A DNA stretch of 64,000 nucleotides from Hyphomicrobiales bacterium (GCA_900469955.1 UBYX01000007.1:109709-173708), one strand, 5' to 3'; counted from the stretch's first letter, positions 1-9,367 are shown. A program made the numbers and translations. Notes: a model not told the origin generated them from the sequence alone.

Positions 1-138
1 TTCCAGAATGATGCTGAGAAGAGGCAGACCCAGCCCGATTGCAATTCCGACTGCACTGATCGCGGCAATCGCAGCTACAAGCGAGGGCCAGTGGATTCGC
101 TCGACATGGCCGTTGGCGTCGGTCGTCGGCTGGGGCAT
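1..138 (-). CDS. MFS transporter, N-terminal part (runs off window)
   Basis: Only the first 46 codons lie in the window, starting at the ATG whose complement is at 136-138. A short polar N-terminus containing VERIHWPSL is followed by a hydrophobic helix (VAAIAAISAVGIAIGLGLPL), which is how many major facilitator superfamily transporters begin. The start lies 11 bases downstream of the NUDIX stop, so it is probably the last gene of the rnr-DUF983-NUDIX run. Substrate cannot be inferred, and the family call rests on one helix and on gene context. Confidence 0.5.
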   Translation of the reverse strand, partial: MPQPTTDANGHVERIHWPSLVAAIAAISAVGIAIGLGLPLLSIILE

Positions 139-148
139 TCGATATTCC

Positions 149-835
149 TTACAGTCGGCTGCGGACGAATCGTCCATGACGCATGAAGTAAAAGGACACC
201 GGATTTCCGAACGACAAAGAGGGATCGGCTGTCATGAGATTTTTCACGTCCTCCAAGACCGACTTCGTAATGGCCGGGAGTTTCAGACCGGAAAGGTTGG
301 CGATGTCAAGCCAGCGCACGTCCTGAAGTTCGCTGGAATCTCCCAAACGGCTCATGTCGAAGGGGGTCTCGTCGCAAAAGGCGAGGAAGAAGCGCGTGTC
401 GTAGCGCCGCACGTTACCGGGGGGAGTGATCGCGCGCGCGACATAACGCAGACGCGACAGGTTCGGTGCCGTTCTGCTGGCTATTCCCGTCTCCTCATGA
501 AGTTCCCGCAGGGCGGCAAGCGCGAGCGCCCGTGCGCGATTTCGGGTGAGGCCGGACGACGCGCCAACGAGAAGCTTTTCGAGAACAAGGGTGTCGAGAT
601 CGGCGCTGAACGGGAGTGCATGATCCCGGGCGTCGCGCCGTCCGCCGGGAAAGACGTAGACATCCGGCATGAAGACATGGCCGCTGCCGCGCCGGCCGAC
701 CAGTACTCGGGCACTCCCTGCGGAGCGATCTATCAGGATGAGCGAAGCTGCATCTTTTGGTCTCACCCCGGCGATATGCGCATGCTTCAGCGCGTCCATT
801 GCCGACGGCATCTGTTCCTCGGCAGAGGAAATCAT
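149..835 (-). CDS. NUDIX hydrolase
   Basis: A 228-residue protein with a NUDIX box near its centre, visible as the core RELHEETGI (REUxEExGU); the leading glycine of the consensus is not clear. Upstream is the usual MPDVYVFPGGR strand. Such enzymes hydrolyse nucleoside diphosphates linked to another group; the substrate is unknown, and this longer type resembles the CoA/ADP-ribose class seen in rhizobia. The ATG overlaps the TGA of the DUF983 gene (ATGA at 832-835), which supports this start over a longer frame and indicates translational coupling. Confidence 0.85.
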   Translation of the reverse strand: MISSAEEQMPSAMDALKHAHIAGVRPKDAASLILIDRSAGSARVLVGRRGSGHVFMPDVYVFPGGRRDARDHALPFSADLDTLVLEKLLVGASSGLTRNRARALALAALRELHEETGIASRTAPNLSRLRYVARAITPPGNVRRYDTRFFLAFCDETPFDMSRLGDSSELQDVRWLDIANLSGLKLPAITKSVLEDVKNLMTADPSLSFGNPVSFYFMRHGRFVRSRL

Positions 836-1284
836 GCGATCGGTCCGCCGCGGCCGGGATCGACCACCTCGTTGTCCTCGCCGCCGAAGCCGTGCATCCT
901 CAGGGCCCATTGTAGCCCGATGACGCCGCCTTTGATCGGCTGGATGGTCACCAGCGCGGCGAGGACGGCAAGCGGCCCCCAGATCGCGAGATGCACCCAC
1001 GGGGAAACGAGGAAGACCATGTCGGTCAGCATATAACCCGTCAGCAGAACGTGCCCGACAACGACGATGACCAGGTAAGCCGGTAGGTCGTCGGCGCGGT
1101 GGTGGGAAATATCTTCGCCACAAACGGCGCAGGCATCCACCGGTTTCAGGAAGACCCGGAAAAGACGACCCGTCCCGCAGTTGGGACAGCGGTTCAGCAT
1201 ACCCCGTTTTACAGAGCGTCCCAGGGGCCTTCCGGCCTCTCCGGCGCTTCCGTATCGGACCGTCTGCTCGTCCTGTCTTTCCAT
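832..1284 (-). CDS. DUF983 family membrane protein
   Basis: A 150-residue protein with two Cys pairs near the N-terminus (CPNCGTG and CAVCGED, a probable zinc ribbon) followed by two hydrophobic segments (about residues 68-88 and 94-115). This is the DUF983 architecture, a small family of inner-membrane proteins of unknown function common in alphaproteobacteria. It starts one base after the rnr stop and overlaps the NUDIX gene, so it belongs to the topA-rnr-DUF983-NUDIX transcription unit. Confidence 0.85.
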   Translation of the reverse strand: MERQDEQTVRYGSAGEAGRPLGRSVKRGMLNRCPNCGTGRLFRVFLKPVDACAVCGEDISHHRADDLPAYLVIVVVGHVLLTGYMLTDMVFLVSPWVHLAIWGPLAVLAALVTIQPIKGGVIGLQWALRMHGFGGEDNEVVDPGRGGPIA

Positions 1285-1285
1285 T

Positions 1286-3652
1286 CTATCTCCTCCGGCC
1301 GCTGCGTGGCGGCCGCGTACCCGGCTTAGCCCGGCCGGTGGATCGGTCGCGCCGCCCCGACTTGTGGAAGGAGCGGGTCGCTGTCGGCAGCTTCTTGCCT
1401 TCGCTCAGCATTTCGAACTGCAGCGAACCGGCAAGCGGGATCGCTTGCACAAGTTTCACGTCGACAGTATCGCCGAGCTGATAACCTACTCCCGTCTTCT
1501 CGCCAGAGAGCGCCTGATGCGCCTCGTCGTAGATGAAGTAGTCGTTGCCGAGGGTGGATATAGGGATGAAACCGTCGGCGCCATAGGTCGGAAGCGAGAC
1601 AAATAGTCCCGCCTTCGTGACGCCGGAGACGCGGCCTTCGAATTCCTCGCCGATCCGTTCGCTGAGGTGATGGGCGATCAGCCGGTTGATCGTGTCACGT
1701 TCGGCCGCCATGGCACGGCGCTCGAAGGTCGAAATTTCGGCGGCGATATCGTCGAGCTGCGCCTCTTCGTCCGGGGTGATTCCGCCTTCGCCGAGTCCCA
1801 GGGAACCAACGAGCGCGCGATGCACGATCAGATCCGCATAACGGCGGATCGGCGAGGTGAAATGCGCGTACTTCATCAGGTTGAGGCCGAAATGGCCGAT
1901 ATTCTCGGGACTGTAGATCGCCTGGCTCTGAGAGCGCAGCACCATTTCGTTGACCATGGTCTGATGCGGCGTATCGAGCGCGCGTGCGAGGATGCCGTTG
2001 AAAGAGTTGGCCCGCAACTGCCCGCCTTGGGCCATGGAAATACCAATCGTTGCCAGAAATTCCCTCAGCGCCTCCTGTTTGGAAAGCGCCGGCGTGTCGT
2101 GGACGCGATAGACCAGCGGCTGACGCTTCTTTTCAAGCGTCTCGGCAGCAGCGACGTTTGCCTGGATCATCATCTCTTCGATGAGCTTGTGCGCGTCGAG
2201 GCGTTCCGGCACGTGAACCCGATCGACCGTGCCGTCGGGTTTCAGGATGATTTTGCGTTCCGGCATGTCCAGTTCGAGAGGCTGACGGCGGTCCCGGCCA
2301 CGTTTCAGGATGCGGTAGGCGTGCCAGAGAGGCTTGAGGATCGGCTCCAGCAGTGGCCCGGCCTTGTCGTCGGGCTTGCCGTCAATCGCCGCTTGGGCTT
2401 GTTGATATGAGAGCTTGGCGGCGCTCTTCATCATCACTCGGTGGAACGTGTGGCCGGCCTTGCGGCCTTCCCTGGAGAAAACCATGCGCACGGCAAGTGC
2501 CGGCCTATCCTCGCCTTCACGTAGCGAGCAGAGATCGTTCGAGATGCGTTCCGGCAGCATCGGCACGACGCGGTCGGGAAAATAAACAGAATTGCCGCGC
2601 TTCAGCGCTTCCCGGTCTAGCGGCGAACCGGTGCGGACATACCAGGAAACGTCGGCTATCGCGACCGTGACGATCACGCCGTCCGGGTTGTCCGGGGAGG
2701 GGTCCGGTTCGGCATAGACCGCGTCGTCGTGGTCCTTGGCATCGGCAGGGTCGATGGTGATGAGCGGAACGTCGCGCCAGTCTTCCCGGCGGGACATGGT
2801 TGCAGGCTTAGCGGCCTCGGCTTCATTGAGAACCGCCTGGGGGAAAATATGCGGAATGCCATGGGAGTAGATGGCGATCATCGAGATCGCCTTTTCCGAC
2901 CCGACGGAGCCGATCACGGAAAGCACGCGGGCGCGGGGTAGGCCGAAACGGCCTGAACGGACGACTTCGGTCTCGACCAGGTCTCCGTCCTTGGCTTCGC
3001 CAATATCGGCGCTCTCGATCACCATTTCCTCACCCCGCCGGTCGGTCGGCAGCAGGCGCAGTTCGCCGTCGGCGAGTTTTTTGACGACGCCGAGCGAGGC
3101 GCCGCGGCGCTTGTCGATAATCTTGATGACGCGCGCGGTATAGGCGGGCCCGGAACGATCCTTGTTCGGGAAGATTTTTGCCAGCACCCGGTCGTTGAGG
3201 CCAGCCGCCGGGGTCTTGCCCTTGCCACGGTTTTCCGAAGATTGCCGGATGAGGACAGCCGGCGCCGCGCCCTGTTCTTCCGGCCATTCGGCGGGACGGC
3301 CGATCAATTCGCCATCCTTGTCGCGGGTGGTGATGTCGAGCACCGTCACCGGCGGCAATGCGCCGGGACGCGTCAGCGACTTGCGGTTCTTGGTGAGAAG
3401 ACCTTCCTCCTCCAGCGTCCGCAGAAGATCCTTCAGCTCGACACGCGTTTCCCCCTTGAGGCCAAAGGCTTTGGCAATCTCTCGCTTGGAGGCCTTGTCG
3501 GGATTTTCGGCGATGAATTCGAGCAGGGCCTCCCGAGGAGGCACCGCGCCATGAATGATCACGGGCTTGTCGCCGGCAGAAGAGGTTGCACTGCCGACAG
3601 CTCTGTCCTGCCGCTTGCCGTGGCGTCTCGATCTGTCGCGCGGTTCTCTCAC
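1286..3652 (-). CDS. rnr: Ribonuclease R
   Basis: A 788-residue processive 3'-5' exoribonuclease that degrades structured RNA and takes part in rRNA/tRNA quality control. An N-terminal winged-helix region is followed by cold-shock domains. The RNB catalytic domain carries the acidic cluster IDPADAKDHDDAVYAE that binds the two metals, and a C-terminal S1 domain begins at about residue 690 (GRVSGVTKAGLFVSLP). The tail is rich in Arg and Lys, as in other RNase R proteins. The start overlaps the topA stop by four bases (ATGA), indicating coupled translation. Confidence 0.97.
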   Translation of the reverse strand: MREPRDRSRRHGKRQDRAVGSATSSAGDKPVIIHGAVPPREALLEFIAENPDKASKREIAKAFGLKGETRVELKDLLRTLEEEGLLTKNRKSLTRPGALPPVTVLDITTRDKDGELIGRPAEWPEEQGAAPAVLIRQSSENRGKGKTPAAGLNDRVLAKIFPNKDRSGPAYTARVIKIIDKRRGASLGVVKKLADGELRLLPTDRRGEEMVIESADIGEAKDGDLVETEVVRSGRFGLPRARVLSVIGSVGSEKAISMIAIYSHGIPHIFPQAVLNEAEAAKPATMSRREDWRDVPLITIDPADAKDHDDAVYAEPDPSPDNPDGVIVTVAIADVSWYVRTGSPLDREALKRGNSVYFPDRVVPMLPERISNDLCSLREGEDRPALAVRMVFSREGRKAGHTFHRVMMKSAAKLSYQQAQAAIDGKPDDKAGPLLEPILKPLWHAYRILKRGRDRRQPLELDMPERKIILKPDGTVDRVHVPERLDAHKLIEEMMIQANVAAAETLEKKRQPLVYRVHDTPALSKQEALREFLATIGISMAQGGQLRANSFNGILARALDTPHQTMVNEMVLRSQSQAIYSPENIGHFGLNLMKYAHFTSPIRRYADLIVHRALVGSLGLGEGGITPDEEAQLDDIAAEISTFERRAMAAERDTINRLIAHHLSERIGEEFEGRVSGVTKAGLFVSLPTYGADGFIPISTLGNDYFIYDEAHQALSGEKTGVGYQLGDTVDVKLVQAIPLAGSLQFEMLSEGKKLPTATRSFHKSGRRDRSTGRAKPGTRPPRSGRRR

Positions 3653-6309
3653 GTGCCCGTCTTCTTCGCCTTGGGCGCCGCCTTTTTGGCCGGCGCCTTT
3701 GCCTTTGCTTTCGGCAACGCCTTCTTAGTGTCAGCGCCCGCCTTGGCGGCTGCCTTCTTGGGCTTGGCCTTGCCTGAAGGCGCCTTGCCACCCTTTTCAA
3801 CAATCAGCGCGATCGCCTGTTCCAGGGTTACCCCTTGCGGATCCATGCCCTTCGGCAATGTGGCATTCACCTTGCTCCAGTTCACGTAAGGACCATAGCG
3901 CCCATCACGCACGGTGATCGGTCCGCCATCTGGATGCTCGCCGAGTTCCTTCAGAGCCGCAGGCGTTCCTCGGGTTCGTCCACCCGCGGCACCCTTGCTC
4001 TGCTTGTCCGCAAGCACAGTCACGGCTCGGTTTAGACCGATGGTGAAGACGTCCTCGACGGATTCAAGGTTGGCGTAGGTTCCGTCATGCAGCACGAAGG
4101 GGCCGTAGCGGCCGATGCCTGTCGAGATCATCTTGCCGGATTCGGGATGTTTGCCCACGTCGCGCGGCAAGCCGATCAGTGCTAGCGCCTTCTCGTGATC
4201 AATCTCCTCCGGCTTCCAGCCCTTGGGCAGGGAGGCCCGTTTGGCATCCTTGCCTTCGCCGCGTTGGATATAGGGTCCGAACCGGCCGGAACGGAGCGTC
4301 AGCTGCTCGCCGGTGTGAGGGTCGGCGCCCAGCGCCTTCGGTTCATTCAGTCCGTTCGCCTCTGCCTCCGCGCCGCCTTCCGAGGAAAGCTGTCGCGTAT
4401 AGTTGCACTCGGGGTAATTCGAGCAGCCGACGAAGGCGCCGTATTTGCCGAGTTTCAGCGACAGCTGGCCGGTGCCGCAGACCTGACAGACGCGCGGGTC
4501 GCTGCCGTCCTCCCGTTTCGGGAAGACGAGCGGGGCCAAGGCTTCGTTCAGCGCATCCAGCACGTTGGTGACACGGAGTTCCTTGGTATCCTCGATCTGG
4601 GCGAAGAAGTCCTGCCAGAATTCGCGCAGGACCTGTTTCCAATCGAGTTCACCCGCCGAAATCTTGTCGAGCTTCTCTTCCAGGTCGGCGGTAAAGTCAT
4701 ACTCCACGTATTTGGTGAAGAAGCTCTCGAGGAAGGCGGTTACGAGACGGCCCTTCGCCTCGGGTACGAGCTTGCGTTTGTCGATCGTGACATATTCGCG
4801 GTCGCTCAAGGTCTTCAGTGTCGCCGCATAGGTGGAGGGCCGGCCGATGCCGAGCTCTTCCATCTTCTTGATCAGCGAAGCTTCCGAATAACGCGGTGGT
4901 GGTTCGGTGAAGTGCTGGCTGGCATTCACCTTGCTCTTGTCGAGCTTTTCGCGTGCATTGATTTCGGGGAGCCGGCCGTCGTCTTCATCGTCGTCGCCTT
5001 TTTCACCTTCCTCGCGTTGATCCATATAGGCGCCAAGGAAGCCGTCGAACCGGATGACGGATCCGACCGCTCTCAGCCCGGCCCGCTGGCCGTTGTTGTC
5101 CGCAAGGATCTCAACCGTCGTACGCTCGATTTCAGCGGATGCCATCTGGCTCGCGATCCCGCGCTTCCAGATCAGTTCGTAAAGCCGCGCCTGGTCGGCA
5201 TCGAGGTAGCGGCGCACTTTGTCCGGCGATCGGGTGAAATCGGTCGGGCGAATAGCTTCGTGGGCTTCTTGTGCGTTCTTCGCCTTGGTCGAGTAAAAGC
5301 GCGGCTTTTCCGGCAGGTACCGGTTTCCGAATTGGTCGGCAATGGCAAGGCGGGCGCCCTCGACCGCTTCAGGCGCCATCTGCACGCCGTCCGTACGCAT
5401 ATAGGTGATGAGACCGACTGTTTCGCCGCCTATATCCACGCCTTCATAAAGCTTCTGCGCGACTTGCATGGTGCGCGAGGCGTTGAACCCGAGATTGGAG
5501 GACGCAGCCTGTTGCAGGGTCGAGGTGGTGAAGGGCGGGCCCGGATTGCGTTTTACGGGCTTTGCTTCGACCGTATCGACGACATAGACAGCGCCATCGA
5601 GAAGCGCCTTCAGTCGGTTGGCGTCTTCGCCATTCTTGACGGAGCGGTTCTGCAGGCGTTTCCCGTCGGCAGAAACGAGGCGCGCCTCGAACTCATCCCC
5701 GCGCGGCGTGCGCAGCACGGCGGACAGGTTCCAATACTCTTCCGAGACGAAGCGTTCGATTTCCGATTCGCGGTCGCATACGAGCCGCAGTGCGACAGAT
5801 TGAACACGGCCTGCCGAGCGCGCGCCGGGCAGCTTCCGCCAGAGAACAGGCGAAAGATTGAATCCTACGAGATAATCGAGGGCACGCCGGGCGAGGTAAG
5901 CGTCGACCAGAGGCACGTCGATGTCGCGAGGATTGGCCATGGCATCGAGCACGGCCTTCTTGGTGATGGCGTTGAAGACCACTCGCTTCACCGGCTTGTC
6001 GCCAATCACCCGCTTTTTCGTCAGAAGATCGAGCACATGCCAGGAAATGGCTTCGCCCTCGCGATCCGGGTCGGTCGCCAGGAACAGTCCGTCCGACCCC
6101 TTCACGGCGTCGGCAATATCCTTCATGCGCTTCTGGGATGCGCTGTCGACCTCCCAGGACATTTCGAAATCTTGGTCGGGAAGCACCGACCCGTCCTTGG
6201 CTGGAAGATCGCGCACGTGTCCGAAAGAGGCGAGAACCTTGTAGCCTGAACCGAGATACTTATTGATCGTCTTGGCTTTGGCTGGAGATTCTACAACAAC
6301 AACATTCAT
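3649..6309 (-). CDS. topA: DNA topoisomerase I
   Basis: An 886-residue type IA topoisomerase that relaxes negative supercoils. The Toprim domain starts at the N-terminus (VVVESPAKAKTI) and contains the metal-binding ATDPDREGEA. The catalytic tyrosine is in YMRTDG. One C4 zinc motif follows the core (CQVCGTG ... GCSNYPEC), then three GR(F/Y)GP(Y/F) repeats and a Lys/Ala/Pro-rich tail resembling histone H1. The start MNVVVVES is chosen over an in-frame ATG 11 codons upstream because Toprim begins at once and a purine-rich AGAGAAAAAAG precedes it. It overlaps rnr by four bases. Confidence 0.97.
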   Translation of the reverse strand: MNVVVVESPAKAKTINKYLGSGYKVLASFGHVRDLPAKDGSVLPDQDFEMSWEVDSASQKRMKDIADAVKGSDGLFLATDPDREGEAISWHVLDLLTKKRVIGDKPVKRVVFNAITKKAVLDAMANPRDIDVPLVDAYLARRALDYLVGFNLSPVLWRKLPGARSAGRVQSVALRLVCDRESEIERFVSEEYWNLSAVLRTPRGDEFEARLVSADGKRLQNRSVKNGEDANRLKALLDGAVYVVDTVEAKPVKRNPGPPFTTSTLQQAASSNLGFNASRTMQVAQKLYEGVDIGGETVGLITYMRTDGVQMAPEAVEGARLAIADQFGNRYLPEKPRFYSTKAKNAQEAHEAIRPTDFTRSPDKVRRYLDADQARLYELIWKRGIASQMASAEIERTTVEILADNNGQRAGLRAVGSVIRFDGFLGAYMDQREEGEKGDDDEDDGRLPEINAREKLDKSKVNASQHFTEPPPRYSEASLIKKMEELGIGRPSTYAATLKTLSDREYVTIDKRKLVPEAKGRLVTAFLESFFTKYVEYDFTADLEEKLDKISAGELDWKQVLREFWQDFFAQIEDTKELRVTNVLDALNEALAPLVFPKREDGSDPRVCQVCGTGQLSLKLGKYGAFVGCSNYPECNYTRQLSSEGGAEAEANGLNEPKALGADPHTGEQLTLRSGRFGPYIQRGEGKDAKRASLPKGWKPEEIDHEKALALIGLPRDVGKHPESGKMISTGIGRYGPFVLHDGTYANLESVEDVFTIGLNRAVTVLADKQSKGAAGGRTRGTPAALKELGEHPDGGPITVRDGRYGPYVNWSKVNATLPKGMDPQGVTLEQAIALIVEKGGKAPSGKAKPKKAAAKAGADTKKALPKAKAKAPAKKAAPKAKKTGT

Positions 6310-6692
6310 CTTTTTTCTCTGAATAGAGGCTTCACCCGGCAACGTTCACGGCCAGGCGGAAATCTTGACCTCCCGACATGGAGGGCGTTTGCCCCGCGGT
6401 CAAGAGGTCATGAGCAAAATCGGGACGCGTGGAATGCAGGCGCGAGCGGATATAAGCAAAAAATCGGATTTAAAAATAAGCCCCCCGATGCTGCGTTGTG
6501 TGCCTCTGTTTTGACAAAAGTGCGCCGTGTCGACGGGCTCATAAAATCGTCGGAACGTCCTGTCGACCCGCAACGATTGATGAGGACGCGGAACTTCCCG
6601 GAGCTAACATTGTCAGAGTAGATCAGCCTATCTGACAGCCAGTCCGAGAAATGGTGTGTCTTACGCTTTGATGGCAATGCAGCCATTCAACA
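6310..6692. other. Intergenic region upstream of topA
   Basis: About 380 bases with no convincing gene. Short frames on both strands have neither ribosome-binding sites nor protein-like composition. In related rhizobia the gene upstream of topA is usually dprA; no remnant of it was recognised here. Confidence 0.5.
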
Positions 6693-7100
6693 TCATCGCG
6701 GGTATCGGAACCCGATCTCGCACGAGAGCTGGAGCGCGGCTTCCCGTTCACCGAGTTCGCCGAGAACCAGATGGAGATAAGCATCTTCTTGAAGCTCAGC
6801 TTGCGTGCATGGAACACCGTGCCTGAGGTCACGCTGAACACGGTCTTGCAGGTCTTCTCGGTGCTTCTCGGTGCATTTGAAGCGGTTGCGGCTCATCGTG
6901 TTGCAGCGCAACGTTCCGCACTTGGTGCGGTAAGGCTCCCCCTCCGTCTCGTGCCAGCGAAGGCGCTTAAACCAATTGTAGGCGTATTTCCAAGCCCCGC
7001 CCAAGGCACTGACGGCCAACACCTCAGCGTGGGAGCGATGGGCAATGGCGGCGGTGGCGATGATGGTCAGGTTCAGGCTCCAGAGGTCGAAAGCAGGCAC
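6693..7100 (-). CDS. Orphan hypothetical protein
   Basis: A 135-residue frame that I do not recognise. The C-terminal two thirds look protein-like: a Cys-containing stretch (YRTKCGTLRCNTMSRNRFKC) is followed by charged helices (ELQEDAYLHLVLGELGEREAAL). The N-terminal third reads through low-quality sequence, there is no good ribosome-binding site, and the true start may be internal. It lies in the accessory patch between topA and the ATPase gene. It could be the remnant of a longer gene rather than a functional one. Confidence 0.3.
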   Translation of the reverse strand: MPAFDLWSLNLTIIATAAIAHRSHAEVLAVSALGGAWKYAYNWFKRLRWHETEGEPYRTKCGTLRCNTMSRNRFKCTEKHREDLQDRVQRDLRHGVPCTQAELQEDAYLHLVLGELGEREAALQLSCEIGFRYPR

Positions 7101-7380
7101 AGCGGATCGGCGGCCGAAGGCCGCGGGGAGATCAGAGCTGTATGCGTATCATCCTGAACATGACCCAGGTCTTTGCATGGTCCTTTCCGCAAGAGTCGAT
7201 CGGAGGAGGTCTAAATGGTTAATTGCCAAAACACACTTGGGGTCCTTTTTCTGCCTACGAGAGATCAACAGCCGGGGTTCCAAGGGAATAGTCTTGCCCT
7301 GCTGGCTGGGGAAAAATCGACAGCCTGGAGAAAGGCTTGGCGAGTTCGTAGCGCGTAGAACTTGACATCGAATCATCAAT

Positions 7381-7428
7381 AAGGTAATCACGATTAAGGT
7401 AATCACGATTAAGGTAATTATTTTTACC
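7381..7428. repeat. Tandem 15-bp direct repeats in promoter region
   Basis: AAGGTAATCACGATT occurs twice head to tail (7381-7395, 7396-7410). A third copy diverges after AAGGTAAT (7411 onward) and runs into a short inverted repeat GGTAA ... TTACC at 7413-7428. The array ends about 14 bases before the ATPase start codon, so it probably includes that gene's promoter and binding sites for a regulator. Two copies are too few, and the spacing too short, for a CRISPR. Confidence 0.7.
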
Positions 7429-7441
7429 GAATGGCAAGCAT

Positions 7442-8845
7442 ATGCAGTTTCTCGGGCGCGAACGTGAACTCAAGCTGGTGCGGACCGAATTGGACTCGCA
7501 ACGACCTTCCCTCATCGTCGTATTTGGCCGACGGCGTATCGGCAAATCGCGATTCCTTAGGGAGGCCGCCAAGAACCGCCCGGAAATCTACTTTCAGGCT
7601 ACCCGCGTCTCATCACTTTTGAACCTGGAGCAGTTCAAATCCGAGGTCGGAAAGGCAATCGGATCAAAGCCACAGCTCGAAGCCCTGTCAAGCTGGGAGG
7701 GTGTACTGCACTATGTTGCCGAGCGTGCCGGCGAGCATCCGGGATTGATCGTCACGATCGACGAATTTCCCTATCTGCTTGATAACGAGCCAGCATTGCC
7801 ATCGATCGTGCAGAAATTCTGGGATTCCGGCGCGCTTGCAGATGGAGCGATGAAACTGATCCTTTGCGGCTCTGCCATTTCTCAAATGGAAGACCTGTTG
7901 GCAGAACGGAACCCGCTTTACGGGCGAAAAACCCTGTCGCTCGACATGAAGGCCTTGCCCCTTGTCGATGTCGCCAAGTTTTTCCCGGAATACACGGCCG
8001 ACGACATTATCAGAACCTATGCGATTTTCGGCGGAATTCCCTACTATCTTCAGCTTTGCGACGCTCAGGAACCGCTCCGCAACAACGTCATCAAACTCTT
8101 GCTCGCAGAGACAGGCACGCTGATCGACGAACCGAACACGCTGCTGCAGACCGAACTCAGAGAGCCGTCCTTTTACTCAAGCGTGGTTGTGGCTGTATCT
8201 GACGGTTGCAACACTAAGTCAGAGATCGCAAACCGACTGGGTGTCAAAGCGGACGGTATTGGACCGTACCTGGCAAAACTGCTCGCGCTTGATCTGATCG
8301 ATAATTCGAAATCGCTGGATGCCGACGAAAAGGGCCGAAACCGCCGCTATCGCGTTGCAGACAGCCTGATGTCGTTCTGGCATCGTTTCGTGCGACCAAA
8401 CCTGAGCGCGATCAGCAGCGGGTTTGGCGAGGAGGTTTACGACCGCGTCGTGGAGCCTCGGTTCTCCGAATATATGGGGGTTGCGTTCGAACCGATCGCC
8501 CTTCAATTTGCGAGGCTTCACCTGCAGGAGGTCCTTGCGGTTCCGACGCAGGAGGTTGGCCAGATTTGGGGTCACGCCGATTTCGACATCGATCTCGCGG
8601 GGCGATTGTTGGATGGTGCATTTTTCTATGGCGAATGCAAATGGCGATCGCGCGTGATCGACCTTGGCCACGTCCGATTGTTGCGTGAGCGCTCCGAAAA
8701 AACGACTTACGGGGAAGGAGCGACGGGCAAGCACTACCTGTTTTTCAGTAGAAGTGGTTTTTCAAGCGATGTCGAGAGTTTGGCGAAAGGAGACGAGCGG
8801 CTGCATCTGATAACCCCAGAAACACTGGTAAAACCGCGTCGGTAG
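7442..8845 (+). CDS. AAA ATPase with C-terminal DUF234 PD-(D/E)XK nuclease-like domain
   Basis: A 467-residue protein of the archaeal-type ATPase (PF01637)/DUF234 family. Walker A is GRRRIGKS at residues 29-36, Walker B is LIVTIDEF ending at D107-E108, and a sensor-like strand LILCGS follows at 139-144. A winged-helix segment lies at roughly 245-300. The C-terminal domain carries DFDID (380-384) and GECKW (397-401), the spaced acidic residues and E-x-K of a PD-(D/E)XK nuclease fold. Family members are usually solitary, patchily distributed genes of unsettled function, suggested to be mobile or defence-related. No strong ribosome-binding site is seen. It stands alone, preceded by tandem repeats. 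Confidence 0.85.
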   Translation: MQFLGRERELKLVRTELDSQRPSLIVVFGRRRIGKSRFLREAAKNRPEIYFQATRVSSLLNLEQFKSEVGKAIGSKPQLEALSSWEGVLHYVAERAGEHPGLIVTIDEFPYLLDNEPALPSIVQKFWDSGALADGAMKLILCGSAISQMEDLLAERNPLYGRKTLSLDMKALPLVDVAKFFPEYTADDIIRTYAIFGGIPYYLQLCDAQEPLRNNVIKLLLAETGTLIDEPNTLLQTELREPSFYSSVVVAVSDGCNTKSEIANRLGVKADGIGPYLAKLLALDLIDNSKSLDADEKGRNRRYRVADSLMSFWHRFVRPNLSAISSGFGEEVYDRVVEPRFSEYMGVAFEPIALQFARLHLQEVLAVPTQEVGQIWGHADFDIDLAGRLLDGAFFYGECKWRSRVIDLGHVRLLRERSEKTTYGEGATGKHYLFFSRSGFSSDVESLAKGDERLHLITPETLVKPRR

Positions 8846-9367
8846 AGGCGACAACGTGGGCGCATTGCCACTCCTAACGCGCCGCCTGACGCATGTGGCA
8901 CTTGCTCCATAACGCCGGTAATTTCTGTAATATTCAGATGCCTAAGCTGCTTTTGGTGGTCGTTGCTTCTAATGCCGTAATTTTCTCTAATGCGACAAGT
9001 TTCTCTCCGCTATCCTCTCTTCGATGGCGGTAGGCATCCATCCAGCGGCTTCGGTGTTTCCAGCGATCTGATGCAACCTGAACGTCTCGATGAGCGCCAC
9101 AATCCGGAGCCGCGCATCGCCGTTGTCGAAATCGATCCCTGCGGCTAGTTGTCGAGCTTCCTGATAGGCAATGCGATCCTGTATCTCTCGTCATCGCTGA
9201 TGTGAAGATCCTGGTGCCTTAATCAGTTTTACCGACGGTCCGGTAACCTCCGGCATTTCAAGTCAAGTCTCGCTCGATCACTCACCCTAATTCTCGGACG
9301 GGTTCTAAGACAGTTTCTGTCTTTCCGGCAGTGCAATCCCGTGCGGCTCGCGCCGCCGTCTATTCGC
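8846..9367. other. Gene-poor region with a possible gene remnant
   Basis: About 520 bases between the ATPase gene and plsY. On the minus strand from about 9195 to a TAG at 8987-8989 there is an open stretch of some 65 codons with protein-like composition (for example ARLRIVALIETFRLHQIAGN) but no start codon after the upstream stop, so it is probably a 5'-truncated gene remnant of unknown family. Two related motifs, GGTAATTTCTGTAAT near 8915 and GTAATTTTCTCTAAT near 8976, resemble the repeat motif upstream of the ATPase gene. Confidence 0.35.

Noticed and set aside
8..1036. A 342-codon plus-strand frame at the left edge
   Set aside because: Covers NUDIX and DUF983 genes in antisense; composition is not protein-like.
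4195..6249. A 684-codon open frame on the plus strand
   Set aside because: It lies antisense to topA, whose protein matches its family end to end. High GC leaves the opposite strand open; there is no family match or ribosome-binding site.
7381..7428. Possible mini-CRISPR
   Set aside because: Repeats are head to tail without spacers, and only two copies are exact.
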